Below are positions 26,363-34,096 of a DNA stretch of 41,998 nt, one piece after another. The stretch's first letter is position 1. Each line of letters opens with the position of its first letter. Below the pieces are notes generated by a model. It was not told the origin of the DNA. It was given only the letters and a program-made list of their open reading frames with translations, and ran no database searches. The stretch lies in the NCBI GenBank assembly GCA_001072465.1, contig JVKM01000016.1, forward strand, positions 1 to 41,998. The letters are read 5' to 3'. The stretch comes from Xylanimonas cellulosilytica. GTDB lineage: Bacteria > Actinomycetota > Actinomycetes > Actinomycetales > Actinomycetaceae. The translations under genes were made by a program, and so were the position numbers.

Positions 26363-27034
26363 CTACTTTGTGGCCTGCGTCGGCATCTTCCACGAGCGAC
26401 GATGCTGATCCGACACGCCGAGCTCGACGATCGCGCGAGTGTGGGCGGCCGACCCGTAGCCCTTGTTCGATGCCCATCCGTAGCCCGGATCCTCAAGTTC
26501 CTGCATGAGGTGGTCACGTTCAACCTTCGCGAGGACGGACGCTGCGGCAACGACCGCGCAGGACGCGTCGGCCTTCACCTGCATCTGGACGGGCAGATCG
26601 ACGCCAAAAGGATCCTCAGGCCCGTCGATGGCACCGAACAGATCGTCGGGGGCGGAGAGCCAATTGTGGGAGCCATCTAGCAGCACGCCACCGGGAACGA
26701 GGCCGTGGCTGGCTACCTCGGCCAGAGCTCGACGGCCCGCGAGGCGAAGCGCGGCGATAATGCCCCAGTCATCAATCTCCTGCGGGGAGGCGTAGCCAAC
26801 TGCGCTGGCCAACGCCCATTCCCGCACGGGATCGACGAGGGCCTCGCGCCGACGAGCGGTGAGGGCCTTCGAGTCGGTGAGGCCTTCGGGAACCGGTGCA
26901 GCATCGATGCCAATGAGCGCCACACCCACGGCGACAGGACCGGCCAGAGCTCCGCGCCCCACCTCGTCCATCCCCGCAACGATCCCCCACCGACGCGCGA
27001 GGGAGACCTCAAGGTCACGTGAGGCGGTTGTCAT
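26363..27034 (-). CDS. rnhB: Ribonuclease HII
   Basis: A 223-residue RNase HII, which cuts RNA in DNA-RNA hybrids and at single ribonucleotides. GIVAGMDEVGRGALAGPV carries the first catalytic Asp-Glu pair (DEVGRG). GVLLDGSHNWL and VKADASCAVVAAASVLAKV carry the other acidic residues and the conserved Ala/Ser helix, and the family GYxxxxH region is GYGSAAHTRAI. The ATG at 27034 overlaps the lepB stop (ATGA); the frame upstream of it lies within lepB. Confidence 0.95.
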   Translation of the reverse strand: MTTASRDLEVSLARRWGIVAGMDEVGRGALAGPVAVGVALIGIDAAPVPEGLTDSKALTARRREALVDPVREWALASAVGYASPQEIDDWGIIAALRLAGRRALAEVASHGLVPGGVLLDGSHNWLSAPDDLFGAIDGPEDPFGVDLPVQMQVKADASCAVVAAASVLAKVERDHLMQELEDPGYGWASNKGYGSAAHTRAIVELGVSDQHRRSWKMPTQATK

Positions 27035-27777
27035 GAGGCGTCCGGTACAGACGCGAATACCTCGTGGTGCGCAATGTCCGTCGTCCAACGCGACGTGGGC
27101 CAGATGACTGCCTGAACGGTACCGACAACCGAGGAGACGGGCACGTAGGGCGACTGTCCCGAGCCCATGTGGTAGCGAGAATCAGCCGAATTCGAACGGT
27201 TGTCGCCCATCACCCACAGGTGTCCCTCGGGAACGACAACATCAAAAGTGCGCTCGCCACACGGCACCTGCCCATCGGGCACGTAGGTCTCGTCAAGCTC
27301 AACTCCGTTGACGCTCACCTTACCGTTCGCACTGGTGCACGACACACGATCGCCACCCACGCCGATGACACGCTTCACGAGCGTTTGCTCACTGCCTCCA
27401 GGGACGAAACCGGTGAACTCCCCCAGACGGCGCAGCACTGAAGGAGAAGTTACCTGCGAGGAACCCAGCCAGCCGAGGGTGTCATCGAAGACGACGACAT
27501 CCCCGCGGTGCACGTTCGAACGAAGCGCATCGATACGCGAGACGGCAATGCGGTCATCCTCCACCAGCGTGTTGTGCATCGACGGTGAGGGAATCCAGAA
27601 GACCTGGACGATGAAGGCACGAAGCAGCGACGAGATCACGAGGGCAACGACGATGATCATGAGGATCTCGCGCAGCCACACGAGCGGGTTGCGACGAGCG
27701 CGAGCCTCCGCGCGATCACGATCCCGGAGAGAAGGCGAATGCAGTGGTCCGAGCGACGGTCCTGCTGTCGGGGTCAT
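27031..27777 (-). CDS. lepB: Signal peptidase I
   Basis: A 248-residue membrane-anchored serine protease that removes signal peptides from exported proteins. The single N-terminal membrane segment is ILMIIVVALVISSLLRAFIV (about 40-60), after a basic cytoplasmic tail. The catalytic Ser is in FWIPSPSMHNTL, and the general-base Lys is in LVKRVIGVGGD. The C-terminal box GDNRSNSADSRY is intact. ATG at 27777 has AAGGAG upstream. Confidence 0.95.
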   Translation of the reverse strand: MTPTAGPSLGPLHSPSLRDRDRAEARARRNPLVWLREILMIIVVALVISSLLRAFIVQVFWIPSPSMHNTLVEDDRIAVSRIDALRSNVHRGDVVVFDDTLGWLGSSQVTSPSVLRRLGEFTGFVPGGSEQTLVKRVIGVGGDRVSCTSANGKVSVNGVELDETYVPDGQVPCGERTFDVVVPEGHLWVMGDNRSNSADSRYHMGSGQSPYVPVSSVVGTVQAVIWPTSRWTTDIAHHEVFASVPDAS

Positions 27778-27819
27778 GCAATCTCCTTGTCGTTGCGTCA
27801 ACCATCCCAGGATACGGCG

Positions 27820-27850
27820 AGGCCCGACACCGGCGCGCGGTGTCGGGCCT
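27820..27850. terminator. Hairpin between rplS and lepB
   Basis: Perfect 12-bp stem AGGCCCGACACC/GGTGTCGGGCCT with a 7-nt loop, 37 bases after the rplS stop. It lacks a T-tract on the minus strand. Confidence 0.75.
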
Positions 27851-27887
27851 TTCCGTGAAAAATGCCAAGGCGTATGCCTGGCAAGCC

Positions 27888-28244
27888 TCAGGCGGACTTG
27901 CCGGAACGGTGTTCCTTGATCTTCGCGGCCTTGCCGTGACGCTCACGCAGGTAGTAGAGCTTAGCGCGACGCACGTCGCCCTTGGTGACGACCTCGATGT
28001 GGTCGATCGTGGGGGCGTGAACCGGGAAGGTACGCTCGACGCCCACACCGAAGGAAACCTTGCGGATGGTGAACGTGGAGGACACACCGTGACCGCGACG
28101 AGCGATCACGACACCCTGGAAGACCTGGATACGAGAGCGGTTACCTTCGATGACCTTGACGTGCACCTTGAGGGTGTCGCCAGCTCGGAACGAGGGGATG
28201 TCATCGCGCAGCGAAGCCGCATCAACGGCGTCCAGCTTCTGCAT
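27888..28244 (-). CDS. rplS: 50S ribosomal protein L19
   Basis: A 118-residue L19, at the 30S-50S interface. Conserved runs: [55 protein letters not shown], and [20 protein letters not shown]. The ATG at 28244 has AAGGAG upstream; the frame is open 6 codons further with no ribosome-binding site. It is transcribed from its own promoter after the trmD stop (28417) with a structured leader. Confidence 0.97.
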   Translation of the reverse strand: MQKLDAVDAASLRDDIPSFRAGDTLKVHVKVIEGNRSRIQVFQGVVIARRGHGVSSTFTIRKVSFGVGVERTFPVHAPTIDHIEVVTKGDVRRAKLYYLRERHGKAAKIKEHRSGKSA

Positions 28245-28262
28245 TTCTTCTCCTTGACGCAA

Positions 28263-28349
28263 CTGCCGCAGGTCGGAAGCGCCTGGTTGGGCGGGTCGAA
28301 CCCGCTCATTTGACGTGTGATCGTGCGCCTCGGTGTCCCCCTGCGGCAG
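28263..28349 (-). ncRNA. Structured 5' leader of rplS (possible L19 autoregulatory element)
   Basis: On the minus strand a 10-bp perfect helix (CTGCCGCAGG at 28349-28340 with CCTGCGGCAG at 28272-28263) closes a 67-nt loop. Inside is a second perfect hairpin, GCGGGT-TCG-ACCCGC (28305-28291). The 3' arm ends 18 bases before the rplS ATG, close to the ribosome-binding site. L19 leaders are known in Firmicutes; I cannot show homology to that family. Confidence 0.55.
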
Positions 28350-28373
28350 GATGAACCGCGCACAATCCCTGCT

Positions 28374-28379
28374 ATTATC
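28374..28379 (-). promoter_or_regulatory. Candidate rplS -10
   Basis: GATAAT on the minus strand about 130 bases before the ATG, inside a 6-bp inverted repeat CCTGCT/AGCAGG (28389-28384 and 28373-28368). No good -35 seen at 17 bases. Confidence 0.45.
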
Positions 28380-28416
28380 CCACAGCAGGACGCAACAGGG
28401 CTAGTCTGCGGCCGTG

Positions 28417-29769
28417 TTATGCGGTGAGATCACGCACCATGACGACGTCATAGTTGCGTACGCCGCCCACATCGAAGGTTCTGCTCGATCGCTTGCGGAA
28501 TCCGTGGCGCTTGTAGAAGGCCTGCGCCTCCTTGTTAGCACGATTGGTGCCGAGCACAACAGCGGCATGCCCCAAGTCACGCGCATTGGCGATAGCACGC
28601 TCGATGAGTGCGTCCGCAACACCGCTGCCACGCCATGCCTCGTCGACATAGCACTTGGACAGGTAGGCACTACCTTCCTCCACGCGTCCGGGACGTACGA
28701 GATCGCTGGGCAGCGCGTCCGGGCCGACGTGGGTGAGCACGTAACCGACGAGGCCACCCCAGACCTCGGCGACAAACAGGCGATGACGCTCAGGATCGGA
28801 AATAAGAGCGTCAAACACGTCAGCGCTCAGCTGCGTGGCGATGTGCTCCGCGATCGCTTCCTGGGGCAGGTTCTCCGGGCAAGCATCCGGGAACGTGCGC
28901 GCCGCAAGCTCGCTGACTGCGACGACGTCCTCAAGCTCAGCCTGTCGCACGTCGAGACGTTCCGCCGCGCCAGCTCGCGGATACGCAACACCGCAGCGGG
29001 CCAGCATCGCGCGATCCTCGCGCGTCAGCGACGAAGCATCCAGCGACAGCGCGAGATCGGGGCGCACGCGAGCTGTCTTCTCAATCGCTCGATCCCGGCG
29101 CCAACGCTCAATCGCTGCGTGATTGCCGCCGAGGAGCACCTCGGGAATCTCTAGCGAGCGAAACTCCCTGGGCTTGGTGAACACGGGGTATTCGAGCAGA
29201 CCCGCACCCGAGTGCGATTCTTCAACGAGGGAGTCCGGGTTTCCCATGAAACCGTCGAGAAGACGCGCGACCGCCTCAGTGAGGACCATCGCGGCGACCT
29301 CGCCGCCGTTGAGGACGTAGTCTCCGATAGAAAACTCGACAACCTCGACGCCAGCGCCGCGGTAGTGCTCGGCGACACGCGCGTCGATCCCCTCGTATCG
29401 ACCGCAGGCGACGATGATCTGGTCGGCACGCGCAAGATCCTCAACCCGCGCCTGGGTGAGCGGCGTACCGGACGGCGTCGGGATCGCAAGGACGCGACGC
29501 GGCGAGGCCTGGGTCCCATCACCGTCACGCTCCGCGAGCGGCATGGCGAGGACCTCGTCAAGGGCAGGCGCCCACACATCCGCGCGCATCACCATGCCTG
29601 CGCCACCGCCGTAGGGGGTGTCATCGACGCTGCGATGCTTGCCGGTGGCCCACTCGCGCAAGTCGTGCGCCTGGAGGTGCACGAGGCCGGCGTCCTCTGC
29701 CTTCCCCATCAGCGAGAGGCGAAGAGGCGCAAAATAGTCAGGGAAAATCGAAATAAGGTCGAAGCGCAC
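28417..29769 (-). CDS. trmD: tRNA (guanine37-N1)-methyltransferase fused to a GNAT acetyltransferase domain
   Basis: A 450-residue protein with two parts. Residues 1 to about 238 are TrmD, which methylates G37 of tRNAs next to the anticodon: FDLISIFPDYF, DDTPYGGGAGMVMRAD, CGRYEGIDARV, SIGDYVLNGGE, and LLEYPVFTKPREF (the SAM knot). Residues about 273-450 are a GNAT N-acetyltransferase: YLSKCYVDEAWRGSGVADAL carries the acetyl-CoA R-x-x-G-x-A loop, and EAQAFYKRHGFRKRS is the conserved C-terminal motif. Free-standing TrmD is about 230-250 residues. GTG at 29769 lies 4 bases after the rimM stop. No frameshift or stop divides the parts. The acetylation substrate is unknown. Confidence 0.93.
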   Translation of the reverse strand: MRFDLISIFPDYFAPLRLSLMGKAEDAGLVHLQAHDLREWATGKHRSVDDTPYGGGAGMVMRADVWAPALDEVLAMPLAERDGDGTQASPRRVLAIPTPSGTPLTQARVEDLARADQIIVACGRYEGIDARVAEHYRGAGVEVVEFSIGDYVLNGGEVAAMVLTEAVARLLDGFMGNPDSLVEESHSGAGLLEYPVFTKPREFRSLEIPEVLLGGNHAAIERWRRDRAIEKTARVRPDLALSLDASSLTREDRAMLARCGVAYPRAGAAERLDVRQAELEDVVAVSELAARTFPDACPENLPQEAIAEHIATQLSADVFDALISDPERHRLFVAEVWGGLVGYVLTHVGPDALPSDLVRPGRVEEGSAYLSKCYVDEAWRGSGVADALIERAIANARDLGHAAVVLGTNRANKEAQAFYKRHGFRKRSSRTFDVGGVRNYDVVMVRDLTA

Positions 29770-29773
29770 GGTG

Positions 29774-30286
29774 TCAGTCGCCCTCGCGCTCCGACACAGC
29801 ATCGTCATCGAACAGGCCGGGCGGCGCGTCGATAACAACGATCCCGCCCTCGACGTCGACGGTCGGAACGAGGGCCGTCACGAAAGGAACCATGACAGTG
29901 CCGCGATCCGTGGCAACGAGAAGCAAATCCTGAGCCGCGCCCGGGGTCAGTCCGCTGACGGTACCGAGAACATCGCCCGACGGAGTGCGAGCCTGGAGCC
30001 CCTTGAGTTCGTGCGGATACCAGGCGTCCTCCTCGGGGTGGGCGTCGACGAGCAGGCGGGCGCCGCGCAGCGCCTCCGCATCCTCGCGAGTCACGCATTC
30101 CTCAAACGACGCAAGCACGCGATCCTTATGCACACGAACGGTGCGCACAGTGAGGCTGCGCTGATCTCCCGCAATGTCCAAACGTGAACCGGGTGCCATG
30201 ACCTCGGGATCGTCGCTGCGCACGTCCACGATAACCTCGCCTCGCAAGCCGTGGGCAGGGCCGACGATAGCGGCTGTGAGCTGCAT
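29774..30286 (-). CDS. rimM: Ribosome maturation factor RimM
   Basis: A 170-residue factor for 30S head assembly around S19. The N-terminal barrel starts MQLTAAIVGPAHGLRGEVIV. The PRC-barrel half has DAWYPHELKGLQA, VSGLTPGAAQDLLLV and MVPFVTALVPTVDVEG. ATG at 30286 has CAGGAG at good distance. It starts the rimM-trmD unit downstream of the khpA terminator. Confidence 0.95.
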   Translation of the reverse strand: MQLTAAIVGPAHGLRGEVIVDVRSDDPEVMAPGSRLDIAGDQRSLTVRTVRVHKDRVLASFEECVTREDAEALRGARLLVDAHPEEDAWYPHELKGLQARTPSGDVLGTVSGLTPGAAQDLLLVATDRGTVMVPFVTALVPTVDVEGGIVVIDAPPGLFDDDAVSEREGD

Positions 30287-30328
30287 GTGTTCTCCTGACG
30301 ATAGACGGGGACTCCCCCGAAGGATACA

Positions 30329-30361
30329 ACGAAGGGGCCCGGCAGTGCCGGACCCCTTCGT
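30329..30361 (-). terminator. Terminator of the rpsP-khpA unit
   Basis: Long stem ACGAAGGGG/CCCCTTCGT then CCGGC/GCCGG with one C-A mismatch and a short loop. It separates rpsP-khpA from rimM-trmD. Confidence 0.85.
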
Positions 30362-30375
30362 GACGTGTGCGAGTC

Positions 30376-30615
30376 TTACTCGCGATCCGTGTCGACGACG
30401 TCAACGCGGACGGTGCCACGCGTGGACAACGCACCCATGACGGTGCGCAGCGCGCGAGCCGTCCGACCGCCGCGTCCGATGACGCGACCCAGATCCTCGG
30501 GGTTCACGCGAACCTCAAGAAGCTGGCCACGTCGCATGGAACGAGGCGTCACCTCGACATCTTCGGGGTGGTCAACGATGCCGCTGACCAGGTGCTCCAA
30601 CGCGTCGGCGAGCAT
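30376..30615 (-). CDS. khpA: KH-domain RNA-binding protein KhpA
   Basis: A 79-residue single KH-domain protein. The G-x-x-G RNA-binding loop reads VIGRGGRTARALR. In Gram-positive bacteria KhpA works with KhpB in RNA binding linked to growth and division; the partner is not in the window. The ATG at 30615 follows the rpsP stop by 2 bases, with GGAGAGG inside rpsP as ribosome-binding site. The C terminus is acidic (DVVDTDRE). Confidence 0.9.
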   Translation of the reverse strand: MLADALEHLVSGIVDHPEDVEVTPRSMRRGQLLEVRVNPEDLGRVIGRGGRTARALRTVMGALSTRGTVRVDVVDTDRE

Positions 30616-30617
30616 GC

Positions 30618-31085
30618 TCAGGCATCCTCTCCGGCGGCCTCTTCGGAAGCCTGCTCGCCGGCCTCAGCCTCAGCAGCGGCTGCAGCAGCGGCGGCCTCTT
30701 CCTCGGCCTTCTTGGCGGAAGCAGCGGCCTTGGACTTCTCGGCAGCAGCCTCGGCGTCCTTGATGGCCTGCTCGGCCTGGGCGGCCTTGTCGGCCTCGGA
30801 GACGATGACGCGGGAAACAGCGTCGGCCTTGCCGTTGAACTTGGCGATGTCACCGGTCAGGACCAGCAGCTTGCGGACCTGGTCGGAGGGCTGAGCGCCA
30901 ACACCGAGCCAGTACTGGGCACGCTCAGAGTCGATGCGGATGATCGACGGGTTGGGCTGAGGATCGTAGTAACCGACCTCTTCGATGACGCGGCCGTCAC
31001 GCTTCTTGCGCGAATCGACAACGACGACACGGTACTGGGCAGCGTGGATCTTACCCACGCGCTTCAGGCGAATTCGAACTGCCAC
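30618..31085 (-). CDS. rpsP: 30S ribosomal protein S16
   Basis: A 155-residue S16. The ribosomal part reads [39 protein letters not shown] and [16 protein letters not shown] (about 1-105). Residues about 106-155 are a low-complexity Ala/Glu/Lys tail ([16 protein letters not shown]). GTG at 31085 has GGAGAG upstream. A good promoter lies 131 bases upstream (31216-31245). Confidence 0.96.
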   Translation of the reverse strand: MAVRIRLKRVGKIHAAQYRVVVVDSRKKRDGRVIEEVGYYDPQPNPSIIRIDSERAQYWLGVGAQPSDQVRKLLVLTGDIAKFNGKADAVSRVIVSEADKAAQAEQAIKDAEAAAEKSKAAASAKKAEEEAAAAAAAAEAEAGEQASEEAAGEDA

Positions 31086-31215
31086 TTGAGTGGTCTCTCC
31101 ATTTCAGATTGGTGTGGACCTTTGCGTCCCAAGGTGGGAAACACAGGGGTCGCATTGGACCGGGACACGACGGCACGCAGTGAGAGGGTCTACGAACCGC
31201 CGGGTACAGCTAGCG

Positions 31216-31245
31216 ATTATGCCATATTTCGCCCCTTAATCCCAA
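31216..31245 (-). promoter_or_regulatory. Promoter of rpsP-khpA
   Basis: On the minus strand TTGGGA (31245-31240) and CATAAT (31221-31216) are 18 bases apart, one of the best consensus matches in the window. The leader is about 120 bases. Confidence 0.6.
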
Positions 31246-31300
31246 GTCAGGAGCGAGTGCCATGTCGCGCGAATCGGTTAAATCGATCACTGCCGCGAGT

Positions 31301-32407
31301 TCAGGCGGACGGACGCTCCCACACGGGCGTTCCACCCACCGTGACGCGCGCAGGGTTCGCGAGGATCGTCGGATTGGCCCTCGGGTCCTCGTCCAAGATG
31401 AGGAAATCAGCGGGACCGCCCTCGACGAGGCCGGGGTAGCCGAGGTAGCGCTGGCTCACCCACGTCGCAGCGTCGATCGTGAACTCAGCGGGCGCGCCCC
31501 ATTGGAGCCACAGGTCAAGCTCGCCGGCGATCGTGCCGTGATCCTGGTAGCCACCCGAGTCGGTTCCCATGAGGAGAAGGACGTCGGAGTCGACGAGCAT
31601 CTCGAAGTGGGAGCGTCGCGCGTCGTACATTGCCTGCATTGTCGCCGCATAGACGGGATACTTCTGGCCCGCCTGGGCCGCAAAGTCCTTGAAGAGCTCG
31701 ACCTGGCGCAGCGTCGGCGTCACCGCGATACCGCGAGCGGCAATCTCGCTGGCCTGATCCTCATCGATGCCGCTGCCGTGTTCAATGTCGTCAACGCCGG
31801 CCTCGATGAGCGAGTCGATGACGCGGTGCGAGAACGCATGCACGGCGATCCTTGCCCCGGCCTCGTGCACGGCGGCGACCGCGTCAGCCAACACGGCGGG
31901 GTCCCACAGGGGCATGAGGTCCGAGTCTGCCCCGCCACTGCGGTCGATCCAGTCTCCGACGATCTTCACCCACCCGTCGGAGGAGTGAGCCATCGACGCG
32001 AGGACCACGGGAAGCTCGCTCTGATCGTCAACGTCCAGCGGCAGGTCACGCATGTAGCGCTTCGGACGCGCAACATGGCGACCACAGCGGATCAGGTGCA
32101 GACCGGTTGCGCAAGCGGCAGGCGAGTTATCGACCGGCACGCCACAGTCACGCACGACGGTCACGCCGCTCGCGAGCGTCGCGCGCGCCTGCTCCACCAT
32201 CTCAGCCTCGGACACCGAACCGGACTCCGAGTACCCAATGTGGCAGTGCGTATCCACCATGCCGGGGACGATGAATCCCACCGACGGCGACTCTTCCCTA
32301 TCAGAGACGCGGCGGATCACTCCCCCATCGACTCGCCACGTGCCGCGCACCCACGACGGGCGCTCGGACTCGTTATCCGCCCACAGGGCGAGGCCACTGA
32401 ACTCCAT
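31301..32407 (-). CDS. Amidohydrolase family protein
   Basis: A 368-residue metal-dependent amidohydrolase. The metal motif is VPGMVDTHCHIGY (about 48-60). A lysine candidate is in GWVKIVGDW, His ligands in IAVHAFSHRV and IEHGSG, and the final Asp in LLMGTDSGG. The C-terminal strand module ADFLILDEDP closes the composite barrel. Closest in layout to imidazolonepropionase-like hydrolases; the substrate is unknown. The ATG at 32407 follows the ffh stop by 3 bases. M. tuberculosis has an amidohydrolase gene (Rv2915c) at the same position after ffh. Confidence 0.85.
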   Translation of the reverse strand: MEFSGLALWADNESERPSWVRGTWRVDGGVIRRVSDREESPSVGFIVPGMVDTHCHIGYSESGSVSEAEMVEQARATLASGVTVVRDCGVPVDNSPAACATGLHLIRCGRHVARPKRYMRDLPLDVDDQSELPVVLASMAHSSDGWVKIVGDWIDRSGGADSDLMPLWDPAVLADAVAAVHEAGARIAVHAFSHRVIDSLIEAGVDDIEHGSGIDEDQASEIAARGIAVTPTLRQVELFKDFAAQAGQKYPVYAATMQAMYDARRSHFEMLVDSDVLLLMGTDSGGYQDHGTIAGELDLWLQWGAPAEFTIDAATWVSQRYLGYPGLVEGGPADFLILDEDPRANPTILANPARVTVGGTPVWERPSA

Positions 32408-32410
32408 GCC

Positions 32411-33994
32411 TCAGAGCTGGCCGAGCATGCGCTTGACGTCATCCGGCAGATCGTCGATCGTCGGACGCGGAGCGGGGGCCTCCTGGGCAACGCCGAAGGA
32501 GGAACCCTGGGGCGCGCTGCGCTCAGACGGAGGCAGCATGGCCTCCAGCTCCTGCTGGCGACGCTTCGCGGGGTTACCGGAGCGTGCGCTCTTCTTCATG
32601 CGGGCACGCTGGGCCTGAGCCTTGCGGGCATTGGCCTTCTGCTTCGCCTTGCCGCCGCGGCCGGGCAGTGCGCCCATACCGGGAACACCACCACCCATCT
32701 GGCCCATCTGCGCCATCATTTCGCGCGCAGCCTCGAAACGCTGGACGAGCTGGTTCACCTCGGTGACAGTCGTGCCGGAACCGCGGGCGATACGCGCTCG
32801 ACGCGAACCGTTAAGGATCGACACGTCCTCGCGCTCGGCCGGGGTCATCGAGCGGACGATGGCCTCCACGCGGTCGACCTCGCGCTCGTCAAAGTTCTCG
32901 ATCTGCTCGCGCATCTGGGCAGCGCCCGGGATCATGCCGAGCATCTTCTTCATCGAGCCGAGCTTCTTGATCTGCTGAAGCTGGCTCAGGAAGTCGCCAA
33001 GGGTGAGCTGGCCGGCCATTGCCTTGGCCGCGACCTTCTCCGCCTCCTCGGCATCCATCTTCTTTTCGGCCTGCTCGATGAGGGTGAGGATGTCACCCAT
33101 GTCGAGGATGCGGCCGGCCATACGGTCGGCGTGGAAGCGCTCAAAGTCGTCGAGGCCCTCGCCCGTCGAGGCAAACAGAATCGGCGCACCGGTCACGCCG
33201 CGAACGGACAGCGCGGCACCACCGCGCGCATCGCCGTCCAGCTTGGACAGGACGACGCCCGTGAAGCCGACGCCGTCACGGAAGGCTGTGGAGGTGGAGA
33301 CCGCGTCCTGACCGACCATGGCGTCAAGGACGAACATGATCTCGTGGGGGTTGACGGCGTCGCGGATGGCGATCGCCTGGTCCATCATCTCCTGGTCGAC
33401 GCCGAGGCGGCCGGCCGTATCGACGATGACCACGTTGATGCCGCTCTGGCGGGCAAACTCGACGCCGCTACGCGCGACCTCGACGGGGTCGCCCACGCCG
33501 TTACCGGGCTCGGGCGCCCACACCTTGACGCCGGCGCGCTCGCCGACAACCTGGAGCTGCTGGACGGCGTTGGGGCGCTGAAGGTCGGAGGCGACGAGCA
33601 GGACGGTCTTGCCCTCCTCGCGCAGCCACTTACCCAGCTTTCCGGCGAGCGTGGTCTTACCGGCACCCTGGAGGCCGGCGAGCATGAAGACGGTGGGGCC
33701 GGACTCAGCAAAGGTCAGCTCACGCGTGGCGCCACCGAGGATCTCAACGAGCTCCTCGTGCACGATGGAGACGACCTGCTGGCCCGGGTTGAGGGCCTTC
33801 GAGCGGGCTGCGCCGTAGGCCTTTTCGCGCACCTGCGTCGTGAACTGGCGAACGACGGGGAGCGCAACGTCCGCGTCGATGAGGGCGCGACGAATGTCGG
33901 AAATCGCGTGATCGACGTCCGACTCGGTCAGGACGCCGCGGCTGCGCAGGCTACGGAACGACTGGCTCAGACGATCTGACAGGTTTCCAAACAC
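32411..33994 (-). CDS. ffh: Signal recognition particle GTPase Ffh
   Basis: A 527-residue SRP54. The N domain starts FGNLSDRLSQSFRSLRSRG. The GTPase shows G1 MLAGLQGAGKTTLAGKL, DTAGRLGVDQEMM and LSKLDGDARGG. The Met-rich M domain binds 4.5S RNA: MGQMGGGVPGMGALPG, preceded by SRRARIARGSGT. The tail is basic and variable. GTG at 33994 gives the family start with GGGAG upstream. SRP RNA is not in the window. Confidence 0.97.
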   Translation of the reverse strand: MFGNLSDRLSQSFRSLRSRGVLTESDVDHAISDIRRALIDADVALPVVRQFTTQVREKAYGAARSKALNPGQQVVSIVHEELVEILGGATRELTFAESGPTVFMLAGLQGAGKTTLAGKLGKWLREEGKTVLLVASDLQRPNAVQQLQVVGERAGVKVWAPEPGNGVGDPVEVARSGVEFARQSGINVVIVDTAGRLGVDQEMMDQAIAIRDAVNPHEIMFVLDAMVGQDAVSTSTAFRDGVGFTGVVLSKLDGDARGGAALSVRGVTGAPILFASTGEGLDDFERFHADRMAGRILDMGDILTLIEQAEKKMDAEEAEKVAAKAMAGQLTLGDFLSQLQQIKKLGSMKKMLGMIPGAAQMREQIENFDEREVDRVEAIVRSMTPAEREDVSILNGSRRARIARGSGTTVTEVNQLVQRFEAAREMMAQMGQMGGGVPGMGALPGRGGKAKQKANARKAQAQRARMKKSARSGNPAKRRQQELEAMLPPSERSAPQGSSFGVAQEAPAPRPTIDDLPDDVKRMLGQL

Positions 33995-34040
33995 GTGTTT
34001 ACTCCCAAGATGGCGGCTGTACTAGGCACAGGTTAGCGCA

Positions 34041-34075
34041 CCTCGGCCCCGGGAGTCGTCTCACCGGGGCCGAGG
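34041..34075 (-). terminator. Terminator of ftsY
   Basis: Perfect 12-bp stem CCTCGGCCCCGG/CCGGGGCCGAGG with an 11-nt loop, 21 bases after the ftsY stop. Confidence 0.85.
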
Positions 34076-34096
34076 TACGCGTCATGGTGGCGGGGT

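Noticed and set aside
31262-33979. A 905-codon plus-strand frame opposite ffh and the amidohydrolase gene
   Set aside because: It spans two well-supported genes and has shadow composition.
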